11,115 nt of DNA, taken from CAZSPL01 sp964608735 (lineage in GTDB: Bacteria; JAJVIF01; JAPKYR01; CAZSPL01). The DNA lies in contig CAZSPL010000133.1 of the NCBI GenBank assembly GCA_964608735.1, positions 1-11,115 on the forward strand, written 5' to 3'. Each line of letters begins with the position of its first letter. Position 1 is the stretch's first letter. The translations under genes were made by a program, and so were the position numbers. Of the stretch, positions 1 through 6,134 are shown piece by piece. The notes under the pieces were generated by a model. The model was not told the DNA's origin and ran no database searches. It saw only the letters and a program-made list of their open reading frames with translations.

Positions 1-135
1 ATTCACGACGGCATCGTCTGGTATTCAACCCAGGGAAGCGGTGCGGGATATTATAGCTTGATAATCGTTGGATGCAAAGGATTACCGGGTTATAGAAGAG
101 GCGGACAAGATGTCCGGGGTCCCCGTTCCAGGTAG
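1..135 (+). CDS. Possible C-terminal end of a gene entering from the left
   Basis: Frame 1 is open from the first base to a TAG at 133-135 and gives 44 residues beginning IHDGIVWYSTQGSGAGYYSL. The composition is protein-like up to about residue 33, and the stop lies inside the inverted repeat that starts at 123. The stretch GYYSLIIVG loosely recalls the His-containing strand of papain-like peptidases, but the His is absent, so I do not assign a family. A noncoding origin is as likely. Confidence 0.22.
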   Translation: MHDGIVWYSTQGSGAGYYSLIIVGCKGLPGYRRGGQDVRGPRSR

Positions 136-181
136 TAGCTACTTGCATCGAAGACTCGCAAGGTAGCAGCTACCTGAACGG
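123..181. repeat. Imperfect inverted repeat with internal palindromes
   Basis: The arms are 123-146 and 158-181 (CCGTTC...TTGC against GCAAGG...GAACGG). They pair imperfectly around an 11-nt loop. Each arm contains its own short palindrome: GTAGCTAC at 135-142, and GGTAGC-A-GCTACC at 162-174. The two arms therefore also carry a direct repeat, AGGTAG(T/C)AGCTAC, at 130-142 and 161-173. It resembles a REP-like dispersed element. No transposase is seen nearby. Confidence 0.65.
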
Positions 182-185
182 TGAA

Positions 186-214
186 AGAAAACCGGCGGGG
201 GTTAGCCGCCGGTT
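186..214 (-). terminator. Rho-independent terminator-like hairpin after the capsid operon
   Basis: A perfect 9-bp stem, AACCGGCGG (190-198) with CCGCCGGTT (206-214), encloses a 7-nt loop. Read on the minus strand, the stem is followed by a T-rich run (TTTTCTTTC counting the stem end). It lies about 100 nt past the stop of the major capsid gene, where the leftward operon would be expected to end. The T run is interrupted, so strength is uncertain. Confidence 0.55.
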
Positions 215-233
215 CTGTGTAAGGGTTCCCGCG

Positions 234-293
234 TGAAATGGGGACAGTCCCGCGAAGACTTGGGACAGTCCCCATTTCAAGAGTCCCCATTTC
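234..293. repeat. REP-like palindrome, GGGACAGTCC family
   Basis: GAAATGGGGACAGTCCC at 234-250 pairs with GGGACAGTCCCCATTTC at 261-277, with a single mismatch at the core. A third partial copy of the end, GTCCCCATTTC, follows at 283-293. The GGGACAGTC core recurs at 6709-6797 and in part at 10181-10246, so this is one of three related dispersed elements. Elements of this kind are often linked to REP-associated tyrosine transposases (established knowledge), but none is present here. Confidence 0.75.
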
Positions 294-316
294 GCTGCCG
301 TGGGGGGAAGAAGTGC

Positions 317-1333
317 TTAGCTGACAATCGCGCCGTAGAAGCCGCGGTAGTCCATGACCGCGCCGCCGAAGACCAGCTTGCCCTTGTACCAGATGACCTC
401 GCGCTCGAAGTCTTCCCTCATGAATACCTGGGGGCTCTGGTTACCGTTCAGGAAGCCGATCTCGATGGTCGCGATGGATGACGGCTTTGCCACGACGTAC
501 CAGTTGTTCGCATCGGTGAGGAGGGGTTCGGTGATGACCTCGACAATCCCCTGCAGCGGATTGATGTCGTTGTAATCCGAGCCGGGGACGAGCACCGAGT
601 TGACGAGTTTCTTGGCGGTGAATTCGAGCTCCGGCGGTACGACGAGGTAGCCGGGCTTGATGTTGAGCGGCGTGCCGGATTCGCTCAGTTGGGTGCGCAT
701 GGCGATGATGGCGGCGAAGAGGGTGTCCTCGTCGAGCGCGGACCCGCCGAGGTTGCCGTGGTCGCCGTGGAAGAGCGCGGTGCCGTCGTAGATAGTGGGG
801 TTGTCGCGCAAAAACCCAATAACGAAGTTGTTGAGCGTATTGCGCCCGGACACGGCGAGCTGTTTGCCGATGTTGCGGAACGCGGCGACATCGTCGTTGA
901 TCAGCATCTCCCAGGTGAAGTTGAGGCCGAGCTCGTACTTCTTCGGCGTATACTCCACCTTGTATGAGCTGAATTGTCCCTGCACATGCTCGCCGCCCTC
1001 GAGGACTTCGGCGAAGCTGTCGACGTCGGAGCGTCGCAGGCGCGTGACGGTTTTCATGTCGGAGATGGGTACGATGTCGACGAATTTGTACCAGCTCGAA
1101 TCGGCGATGCGCCAGTCATCGATGAGCGCGCGGTCGACGCCGGAGTCCTTGCCGGCGAAGTCTTCGAAGTCGCTGGTGGTGGCTTCGGCGATGCGTCGCG
1201 GGGGAGCGGCGGCGCGTGAGAATGCCTCGAGGACATTCATTTCGAAATTGTCATCCCGGAGGATGTGGTGTATGAGGGTTCCGTGTATCCCCATAGCTTC
1301 GGCCTGTTCGGCCCATTTGTGTAGAAGTCCCAT
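317..1333 (-). CDS. Phage major capsid protein, Mu gpT-like (HK97-fold)
   Basis: Predicted shell-forming subunit of 338 residues, inside the usual size range of HK97-fold capsid proteins. I chose the ATG at 1333 because GAGGT lies 7 nt upstream; the longer frame runs into a repeat. Residues about 130-245 carry the pattern I recognise from the Mu gpT/major head subunit group: KKYELGLNFTWEMLINDD (131-148), then ALFHGDHGNLGG (186-197), then AIIAMRTQLSESGTPLNIKPGYLVVPPELE (208-237). The C-terminal part is strand-rich and ends intact. Residues 1-50 are helical and may act as an assembly or delta-type segment (inference). It is the last gene of the leftward head cassette, 89 nt after the cement gene, with a terminator-like hairpin beyond it. 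I see no frameshift or internal stop. An encapsulin is less likely because a portal and a protease precede it. Confidence 0.85.
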   Translation of the reverse strand: MGLLHKWAEQAEAMGIHGTLIHHILRDDNFEMNVLEAFSRAAAPPRRIAEATTSDFEDFAGKDSGVDRALIDDWRIADSSWYKFVDIVPISDMKTVTRLRRSDVDSFAEVLEGGEHVQGQFSSYKVEYTPKKYELGLNFTWEMLINDDVAAFRNIGKQLAVSGRNTLNNFVIGFLRDNPTIYDGTALFHGDHGNLGGSALDEDTLFAAIIAMRTQLSESGTPLNIKPGYLVVPPELEFTAKKLVNSVLVPGSDYNDINPLQGIVEVITEPLLTDANNWYVVAKPSSIATIEIGFLNGNQSPQVFMREDFEREVIWYKGKLVFGGAVMDYRGFYGAIVS

Positions 1334-1362
1334 TTTATTTACCTCGTTGGTTTTTTTGTTGG

Positions 1363-1409
1363 GCGGGCTGGCAGCCCGCGATCCCAGGTTCATGCAGGCG
1401 AGACGCCCG
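1363..1409. repeat. Palindromic repeat in the cement-capsid gap
   Basis: GCGGGCTG (1363-1370) and CAGCCCGC (1372-1379) form a perfect stem around one base. A weaker inverted pair, GCAGGCG/CGCCCGC, follows at about 1395-1409. The first 25 nt recur with one mismatch at 1809-1833 in the next gap of the same operon. It looks like a dispersed chromosomal palindrome rather than phage sequence. It could also form an mRNA hairpin just ahead of the capsid ribosome binding site. Confidence 0.7.
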
Positions 1410-1422
1410 CACCACAAAAAGA

Positions 1423-1740
1423 TCACTCGGACTGGAGGATGAGGCAGTGGAAGTCGCCGTCGGAATCGGTGGCCGTTACGGCGCGGCCATAGAGGTCGTT
1501 GCCGAGTTCGGTCTTGGTCAGTGCGTTGGCGGATGTGATGTAGATGAGGTCGCCGGCGGATACGTCCGCGAGGGCGAATTTGAAGACGCCCCTGAGCTGC
1601 AGGGTGTAGGATTCGTACTGTGCGGCGTCGATGACGGCGACGCCGTTGAAGCCGGATTCGCGGTATGGCGAGCCGGAGGTCCGGGTGTTGGCGGCGGCGA
1701 GGGTGATGACTTCGCCGCGGTTTACGAAATTATTGGCCAT
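1423..1740 (-). CDS. DUF2190-like capsid cement/decoration protein
   Basis: Predicted 105-residue protein that would bind and stabilise the outer surface of the capsid, as lambda gpD does in the same gene position. The start at 1740 is set by AAGGAG about 7 nt upstream. The pattern fits small phage proteins of the DUF2190 type: an early beta segment (GEVITLAAA, 9-17), a central GFNGVAVIDAAQY (30-42), a conserved-looking core LQLRGVFKFA (48-57), then SAGDLIYI (61-68) and a final GRAVTATDSDGDFHCLIL strand pair. No signal peptide or membrane segment is visible. It sits between protease and capsid genes, the order seen in lambda-type head operons. The family assignment rests on pattern and position, not on a search. 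Confidence 0.75.
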   Translation of the reverse strand: MANNFVNRGEVITLAAANTRTSGSPYRESGFNGVAVIDAAQYESYTLQLRGVFKFALADVSAGDLIYITSANALTKTELGNDLYGRAVTATDSDGDFHCLILQSE

Positions 1741-1766
1741 TGTTGGTTCTCCTTTTGTTTGTTGGT

Positions 1767-1833
1767 GGGCGAACACAAGGTTCGCCCCTACGGGATGGAA
1801 GAAGACATGCGGGCTGGCAGCCCGCGGTCCCAG
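1767..1833. repeat. Two palindromic repeats in the protease-cement gap
   Basis: GGGCGAAC (1767-1774) pairs with GTTCGCCC (1780-1787) around a 5-nt loop. A second element at 1809-1833 is the near-identical copy of the GCGGGCTG palindrome found at 1363-1387. They occupy most of the 103 nt between the protease stop and the cement gene. The text is typical of dispersed intergenic repeats in environmental bacterial chromosomes (recalled, not searched). Confidence 0.7.
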
Positions 1834-1843
1834 TGGGGGAAGA

Positions 1844-2878
1844 TTATCGGATGCCAAGGAACCGGAAGGTCGATGCTTTGCCGTTGGTGGTTCTTCCGCT
1901 ACCGGAATTACCGTCGAGCGGGTCGGAGAATGTGACGGAACGGATGGCGCCGGAGTCGGCGAGACGTCCGAGGTAAGCCAGGTGGTCCTCGACCAGCTTG
2001 TTGAGATTTTCCTCGATGACGCCCTGGTTGGTGATGCCATCAGCTGTGAAAGCATACCGGGATAATTTCTCCCTGAGGTATTGAGAGACGTCGGGCTGAA
2101 GCTTCCGTGATGCGAGCACATTCTCGACGATAACGCGGCGTTCAGTTTCATTCGCGGCAATCACGGATTCAGTCGCGGATTGCAGTTCGTCGGTAACCGT
2201 CGCCGATTCTTCCGCGGGAGCTTCCGGGAGAATTGCGGTCTCGTCGGAAGATGCTTCACGCGGAATTTCGGTCCCGCCAACTTCCTTGTTTTCCGCCACG
2301 CGTTCGTCGAGTATGCGGTTGACCAGGTCGGGGCGGGTTTGCTTGAGCTCGGTAAGGGTCATGGATTCGATGAGCCTCAGCCCTTCGGCATAGCCCGCGG
2401 ATTCACGGAGGAGGGCTTCGACGCGTCCTCCGGCGGCGGCATCGGTGACGAAATCGACCGAGTAGGCCTTGCTTATCTCGGTGACCTCGCGTACGACGCG
2501 GCCGTCGCGGCGCGTCAGCTTCGTCCGGCCGAGGGCGTTGATGCTGACATCGCCGAGGATCCCCTCGTGAATCATCGAATCGATCCATGCATGCTCCGCG
2601 CTGAGCCTTATCAGCGCCTTGAGCTTGCCGGACTCGGCGCGGCATTCTTCAACGATGCCGCACACGTCGCGGATAGAGCGTCCGCCGGGGTTGCCGTCGG
2701 CGGAATGGTCGATGAAGCATTTGACGCCGCGGAACTTATCGGCGGCGCGTTCGATGGTTTCGGCGGGGTAGAAATTCCCGTTTTTCGACATCCCGGCGGC
2801 GAGGATAACCCCGCTCAGGAGCCGGGAGCCGTCATCGTAGGATGCTTCGAGCAGTGTTTCATGGATGGCGATGTTCAT
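1844..2878 (-). CDS. Prohead (capsid maturation) serine protease with C-terminal scaffold-like region
   Basis: Predicted 344-residue assemblin-type protease that would process capsid and scaffold proteins during head maturation. Residues 20-155 form the protease domain: GMSKNGNFYP (29-38), CFIDHS with candidate catalytic His58, GDVSINALGR with candidate nucleophile Ser112, and SVDFVTDAAAGG (140-151), a pattern common to this group. Residues from about 195 are acidic and low-complexity, then helical (about 235-300), which suits a fused scaffold; a separate scaffold gene is not seen. The start at 2878 overlaps the stop of the upstream gene (ATGA), and GGGAGG lies 6 nt upstream, so translation is probably coupled. 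Both candidate catalytic residues are present and the frame is intact. The third catalytic residue cannot be named from sequence alone. Confidence 0.85.
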   Translation of the reverse strand: MNIAIHETLLEASYDDGSRLLSGVILAAGMSKNGNFYPAETIERAADKFRGVKCFIDHSADGNPGGRSIRDVCGIVEECRAESGKLKALIRLSAEHAWIDSMIHEGILGDVSINALGRTKLTRRDGRVVREVTEISKAYSVDFVTDAAAGGRVEALLRESAGYAEGLRLIESMTLTELKQTRPDLVNRILDERVAENKEVGGTEIPREASSDETAILPEAPAEESATVTDELQSATESVIAANETERRVIVENVLASRKLQPDVSQYLREKLSRYAFTADGITNQGVIEENLNKLVEDHLAYLGRLADSGAIRSVTFSDPLDGNSGSGRTTNGKASTFRFLGIR

Positions 2879-3159
2879 TGCGCCCTCCCACCGGTGAAAC
2901 GTTTCTTCAGCTCATCGAGAAGTGATTCGATGGCGAGGTCGACGACCCAGTCGGTGAAGTCATCGCGGAGTTCGCGCAGCCTCGCCCTGATGTCGGTCTC
3001 GATTTCGCGGAGTTTCGTTTCATCGAAAAGGTCGGCGAACGGTATGTCCATATCGGCGAAGACATCCTTGATGAGTTCCTTCGCTTCGTCGACAAGCGTC
3101 CGCCCCTTTTTGTCGAACCATTGGCACATCTTGCGCCAGAGTTTACGCAGTGTTCCCAT
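2875..3159 (-). CDS. Small helical protein of the head cassette, unknown function
   Basis: Predicted 94 residues, not recognised. The start at 3159 is set by GGAGG about 9 nt upstream, located inside the last codons of the portal gene; the portal stop lies just before it. The gene also overlaps the protease start by 4 nt, so it is tightly embedded in the operon. The N-terminus is basic and aromatic (LRKLWRKMCQWFDKKGR, 4-20). Residues 22-87 are highly charged and look helical throughout, with an amphipathic C-terminal stretch (DWVVDLAIESLLDELKKRF). There is no signal peptide. By position it could be a head-joining, scaffold-assisting or internal capsid protein (inference only). The coupling on both sides argues that it is a real gene. 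Confidence 0.7.
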   Translation of the reverse strand: MGTLRKLWRKMCQWFDKKGRTLVDEAKELIKDVFADMDIPFADLFDETKLREIETDIRARLRELRDDFTDWVVDLAIESLLDELKKRFTGGRAQ

Positions 3160-3160
3160 T

Positions 3161-4507
3161 TTATTCGTCCTCCAATTTTTTCGGGGAAATTTCGGGGATA
3201 TGTTTTTCGACATCGGAGTCGATGAGTTCGAGCTCGCGGTCGATATCATCCACCCAGGGATTGAGGGAGAGCGCGCGCCGCCTCGAGATGAGGCCGGCGT
3301 TCATCTGGTCGATAAGCGTGGCGGTGATGTCGGCGACCTCGCTGCGTACGATGGGCGGGAATTCGACATCGACGCTTTCCGCGCAATCGGCGGGAAGCCG
3401 TCCCGATGCCTTCGCCTCGCCGATGACGCGCGCGAAAAGCCCCTTGTAGAAACCGGCGAGCAATCGCTGGCGGGCTTCGAATTTCTTGAGCATGGGGAGT
3501 TCCATCGATTTGGCGGTGGCGAAGTTGCCGGTGGACGGGTCGCCGAAATAATGTTCGAAGATGCCGCATCCGGCGGCTATCATCAGCTTGAGGGCGCGGC
3601 CGTCCTCGCGTGCGTCGCCGGCGTCGACGGATGGATGCAGCACCTGCCAGTCCTCGGCTTCGTTGACAACGAGCACGCTTCCCGCGCGGGGCGGCTTCAC
3701 GCGTCCGGTGAGCGCATCGCGCTCGAAGACGTCCCTGGTCTGGGCGGGGAGTCCGGGGACTTTGCGCAGATACGCGAAGCTCGCCCGCGCGCGGTTGAGA
3801 GAGACGCGGTCGCGAAGCCATTGCGAGTAAAGGTCGAGCCAGGGCAGGATGCGATAGAGTTCGCTTACGCCGCGTGAGGCGGAGGAGAGGGAGTTGACGC
3901 GAAGATGGATGATATCTTCGGCGGGGATGACTTCGTCCGCGTCCTCTTCATCATATTCAAACGTGCCGGTGATGGCGCCGCCGGTGGATTCGCGATAAAC
4001 GCGTCGGCGGTAGCGGCGGAGATAGAACGACGGTTTGCCGGTGTCGTCGTCGAACGCGATGTCGACCACTTCGCGCGGGTCGAGCAACGCGGCCTTCACG
4101 CGCCCGGAGATCGGGTTCCGGAACAAGCGCAGGAATATTTCGCCGTAGACTTGCAGCTCGCTCGAGATGGCGAGTTGGAGCGCGTCCCATGCGGCGTCGG
4201 GGTCGGACCAGAATTCATCGAGGACGAGGCGCGCGCGTTCGTCCGATGGCGCGAAGGTGATGCCTTCGCCCATGACGAACCAGTTTGTGAGGTTGACGAT
4301 ATGCCCGGCGAGAGGGTCGTTGAGCCAGGCGTCGTAGGCGCGTTCGAACATCTCGCCGCGCGTACGGGGGGAGAGGTCGTAGCCTTCGCGGCGGAGGTTC
4401 ATCGGCTGCCATTCATAGGGGTCGACGCGGAATCCGAGCCCTTCGGCGAGGGGGGATTTGTCGCCGCGTCCGGTGAGAATGTTGAGCATTTTTTTTATGA
4501 ATCGCAT
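3161..4507 (-). CDS. Phage portal protein
   Basis: Predicted 448-residue subunit of the dodecameric ring at one capsid vertex, the channel for DNA and nucleus for head assembly. The start at 4507 follows AAGGG at about 7 nt; a longer frame reaches into noncoding DNA. The pattern supports a portal of the SPP1 gp6/HK97 superfamily: early helices with DAWLNDPLAGHIVNLTNWFVMGEG (59-82), a strand-rich wing (VYGEIFLRLFRN, 120-131; AALLDPREVVDI, 139-150), AEDIIHLRVNS (196-206), and the C-terminal stem/crown segment IFEHYFGDPSTGNFATAKSMELPMLKKFEARQ (316-347), typical of portals. Length is normal and the frame is intact. It is the first gene of the leftward head operon. Unusually, no terminase gene lies upstream in the remaining 6.6 kb. 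Confidence 0.85.
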   Translation of the reverse strand: MRFIKKMLNILTGRGDKSPLAEGLGFRVDPYEWQPMNLRREGYDLSPRTRGEMFERAYDAWLNDPLAGHIVNLTNWFVMGEGITFAPSDERARLVLDEFWSDPDAAWDALQLAISSELQVYGEIFLRLFRNPISGRVKAALLDPREVVDIAFDDDTGKPSFYLRRYRRRVYRESTGGAITGTFEYDEEDADEVIPAEDIIHLRVNSLSSASRGVSELYRILPWLDLYSQWLRDRVSLNRARASFAYLRKVPGLPAQTRDVFERDALTGRVKPPRAGSVLVVNEAEDWQVLHPSVDAGDAREDGRALKLMIAAGCGIFEHYFGDPSTGNFATAKSMELPMLKKFEARQRLLAGFYKGLFARVIGEAKASGRLPADCAESVDVEFPPIVRSEVADITATLIDQMNAGLISRRRALSLNPWVDDIDRELELIDSDVEKHIPEISPKKLEDE

Positions 4508-4571
4508 GAGCACACCCTTTTCACGTTTTCCGTTGCATGCGGACAGGATGGGTGTGGTGTGGTCAATTTTA

Positions 4572-4785
4572 GGTGGCACGGATGAGCGAGTCTTCGAGCT
4601 CACCCGTGTCTTTTATCTGACCGAACCGCGACCGTGAGGGAGCGGGTGAAGACACGGGCGAGCTCGGGAGGGTTGGCAGGTCCATGCGTAATGGATGACG
4701 CTCGTCCGTGCCACCCGGTGGCATTGAGTTCGTGCGTGGGATACCACGGTCAGCGCTCGCGGAGCTCGCGCAGACCGTGCCACCC
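4572..4785. repeat. Nested inverted repeats with direct repeat
   Basis: The outer arms are GGTGGCACGGATGAGCG (4572-4588) and CGCTCGTCCGTGCCACC (4699-4715), with one mismatch in 17. The inner arms are GAGCTCACCCGTGTCTT (4596-4612) and AAGACACGGGCGAGCTC (4649-4665), also one mismatch in 17. A further small hairpin, CACGGTC (4745-4751)/GACCGTG (4773-4779), follows. CCGTGCCACCC occurs twice as a direct repeat (4706-4716 and 4775-4785). The structure could be a mobile miniature element or a set of REP units. Confidence 0.75.
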
Positions 4786-4915
4786 GTCGCTTGGATATCC
4801 AGAAAAGACCGTGACTTAATAGAACTTAGTCAAATTTTATAAGATAAGATGGATATTGATAATGGCGGGAGGAAAGTGTATTTGAGGATAAAATAGGGGA
4901 AATTCGTCGAAAGGC

Positions 4916-4943
4916 TTGACAGGAGCAGGTATAAGTTTATAAT
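4916..4943 (+). promoter_or_regulatory. Consensus sigma-70 promoter
   Basis: TTGACA (4916-4921) and TATAAT (4938-4943) are both perfect consensus hexamers separated by 16 nt, in an AT-rich stretch. Transcription would begin near 4950, giving a leader of about 37 nt before the metalloprotease ATG at 4987. It is the only match of this quality that I noticed in the window. Confidence 0.75.
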
Positions 4944-4986
4944 ACTTTAGGTATATTTACGGCATTATCCTTATACATAGCTATGC

Positions 4987-5667
4987 ATGAGCAATTACCG
5001 GGACCAGGAGGAAGCTGAAAACGATAATTCCTATGATGATGGGGATGAAGAAGACGAAGCAATCCTCGAGCATTATAGGAAGTTAAAGATTTTCCGTAAA
5101 ATCTTATCAATCGTTGCAATTGCAGTTTTTGTCGGAGTTTTTGTCGCACCCGAGCTTGTACGTTTCCTGCCATACCTGGCAACGGGCTCACGAACGCCGG
5201 ATTACCTTCAACTCATTGACCTGACAGGTTCAGCGCATTTTGACCCGGGGGTCGTGACGTACGATATCGAGTACGAAGTCCGATTCAACCCAGAGCTTCT
5301 TGAAGGCACATTCCGTCAGGCAGCAGCGGACTGGGAAAAAGTACTGGATGGTTTGCTGGATTTCGAAAAGGTTAAGGAAGGTGAGACGGCTGACCTGATA
5401 GTGGTGGTTGTCAAGGATCTTCCCAACCCGGGCGTCACATACCAGGACTTCGTCGGAATGAAATACCGCCCCCGGGTCGAGTTGAGCGCTGAAGATCTGA
5501 GTAATCCGGGAGTACTGCACATTGTCATCGCGCACGAGCTTGGACACGCCATCGGTATCTGGGGCCATTCCGATGACCCGGCCGACCTGATGTACCCGAG
5601 CCCGATACGCGACACGCCATCGGCGCGTGACAAGAGAACGATACGGCTTATATACGGTTTTAACTGA
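4987..5667 (+). CDS. Membrane-anchored matrixin-like zinc metalloprotease
   Basis: Predicted 226-residue zincin peptidase. Residues 1-29 are strongly acidic and should be cytoplasmic. RKLKIFRK (31-38) precedes a single membrane helix (about 39-58), so the rest should be outside the inner membrane. The catalytic motif HELGHAIGIWGH gives the zinc-binding HExxHxxGxxH set: His183, Glu184, His187, Gly190 and His193. SDDPADLMYP follows with Met202 as the likely Met-turn, and the protein ends in IRLIYGFN, as many matrixin (M10-like) domains do. I see no clear propeptide cysteine switch. No good Shine-Dalgarno lies before the ATG at 4987, despite the strong promoter just upstream; an out-of-frame ATG at 4983 is close by. 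The next gene follows after 18 nt and probably shares the transcript. The substrate is unknown. Confidence 0.82.
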   Translation: MSNYRDQEEAENDNSYDDGDEEDEAILEHYRKLKIFRKILSIVAIAVFVGVFVAPELVRFLPYLATGSRTPDYLQLIDLTGSAHFDPGVVTYDIEYEVRFNPELLEGTFRQAAADWEKVLDGLLDFEKVKEGETADLIVVVVKDLPNPGVTYQDFVGMKYRPRVELSAEDLSNPGVLHIVIAHELGHAIGIWGHSDDPADLMYPSPIRDTPSARDKRTIRLIYGFN

Positions 5668-5685
5668 GCATGACAGGGAGGAGAT

Positions 5686-6012
5686 TTGTCCGAAGGCCGC
5701 AAGATAACAGGCGATGAGCGCCGCGAGAAGAACCAGAAGCTTACCGGCACCGTGATGGTAATCATCACGATGGTGATAGCGTTCTCGCTGATATCGAGCA
5801 CCTACCAGGCGTACGCCGAGGGGCTCAAGGCGGTCTCCGAGAAGGAACGGCTCGACCCTCGCATAGAGGCGATGGAGATGCGGCTTCAGCGCGAGACATC
5901 GCTGGCGATACAGCGTCTCGACCCGGATTACCGGCGGGCGGTTTACGAGCGCGACCGGGGGATACTTTCGCCGGGGGAGGAACTGCTCCCGATTTACGAC
6001 GACGATAAATAG
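5686..6012 (+). CDS. Small single-pass membrane protein, TTG start
   Basis: Predicted 108 residues, family not recognised. The start is TTG at 5686, supported by AGGGAGGAG at 5675-5683, the strongest ribosome binding site of this cluster. An 18-nt gap from the metalloprotease gene suggests co-transcription. The N-terminus is charged (residues 1-18), then a membrane helix spans about 19-43 (LTGTVMVIITMVIAFSLISS and on). The remainder is a charged, probably helical or coiled-coil segment (48-90) ending in an acidic DDDK tail. An N-in, C-out topology would place the helical part on the same side as the protease domain next door, so it may be a partner or regulator (inference only). Confidence 0.7.
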   Translation: MSEGRKITGDERREKNQKLTGTVMVIITMVIAFSLISSTYQAYAEGLKAVSEKERLDPRIEAMEMRLQRETSLAIQRLDPDYRRAVYERDRGILSPGEELLPIYDDDK

Positions 6013-6046
6013 CCCATAACCTCCTAAACTATATTTTCCCTGCGTA

Positions 6047-6067
6047 GGCCCGGCTCCCCGCCGGGCC
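6047..6067 (+). terminator. Possible terminator hairpin
   Basis: A perfect 8-bp stem, GGCCCGGC (6047-6054) and GCCGGGCC (6060-6067), encloses a 5-nt loop. It is followed by the weak T-rich run GCTTATATTT. It lies 35 nt after the small membrane protein gene and could end the 4987-6012 transcript. The T run is interrupted, so efficiency is doubtful. Confidence 0.45.
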
Positions 6068-6134
6068 GCTTATATTTCCGGCACCCATGACCGTGGGGGC
6101 GGTTGTAAGATAAATGCGGTAGTGGTAGGATTTT

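Larger units (their letters stand above)
4508..4986. other. Noncoding region between the portal gene and the metalloprotease gene
   Basis: I find no convincing gene in these 479 nt, and no remnant of a terminase. The right-hand frame of 61 residues at 4634-4819 lies wholly within inverted repeats. The left part holds nested palindromes (4572-4785). The right part (about 4805-4986) is AT-rich and carries the promoter for the metalloprotease gene. I see no strong consensus promoter for the leftward portal operon, so what drives it is unclear. Confidence 0.7.

Noticed and set aside
317..1333. Encapsulin nanocompartment as an explanation of the capsid-like gene
   Set aside because: Encapsulins do not come with portal, prohead protease and cement genes; the sequence pattern is closer to Mu gpT.
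795..1442. 215-residue plus-strand frame opposite the capsid gene
   Set aside because: It is Ser/Arg-rich with no domain pattern and reads through the intergenic palindrome; the minus strand carries the gpT-like pattern.
2180..3877. 565-residue open frame on the plus strand, antisense to protease, 94-aa gene and portal
   Set aside because: It mirrors three well-supported minus-strand genes, has no recognisable domain, and arises from the strong third-position GC bias of those genes.
4508..4570. TTGACC on the minus strand as a -35 box for the portal operon
   Set aside because: No acceptable -10 hexamer lies at 16-18 nt, so I do not call a promoter.
3905..4585. 226-residue plus-strand frame antisense to the portal gene
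   Set aside because: It lies opposite recognisable portal sequence and has no ribosome binding site or family pattern.
4634..4819. 61-residue plus-strand frame upstream of the metalloprotease
   Set aside because: It is made almost entirely of inverted-repeat sequence and lacks a ribosome binding site.
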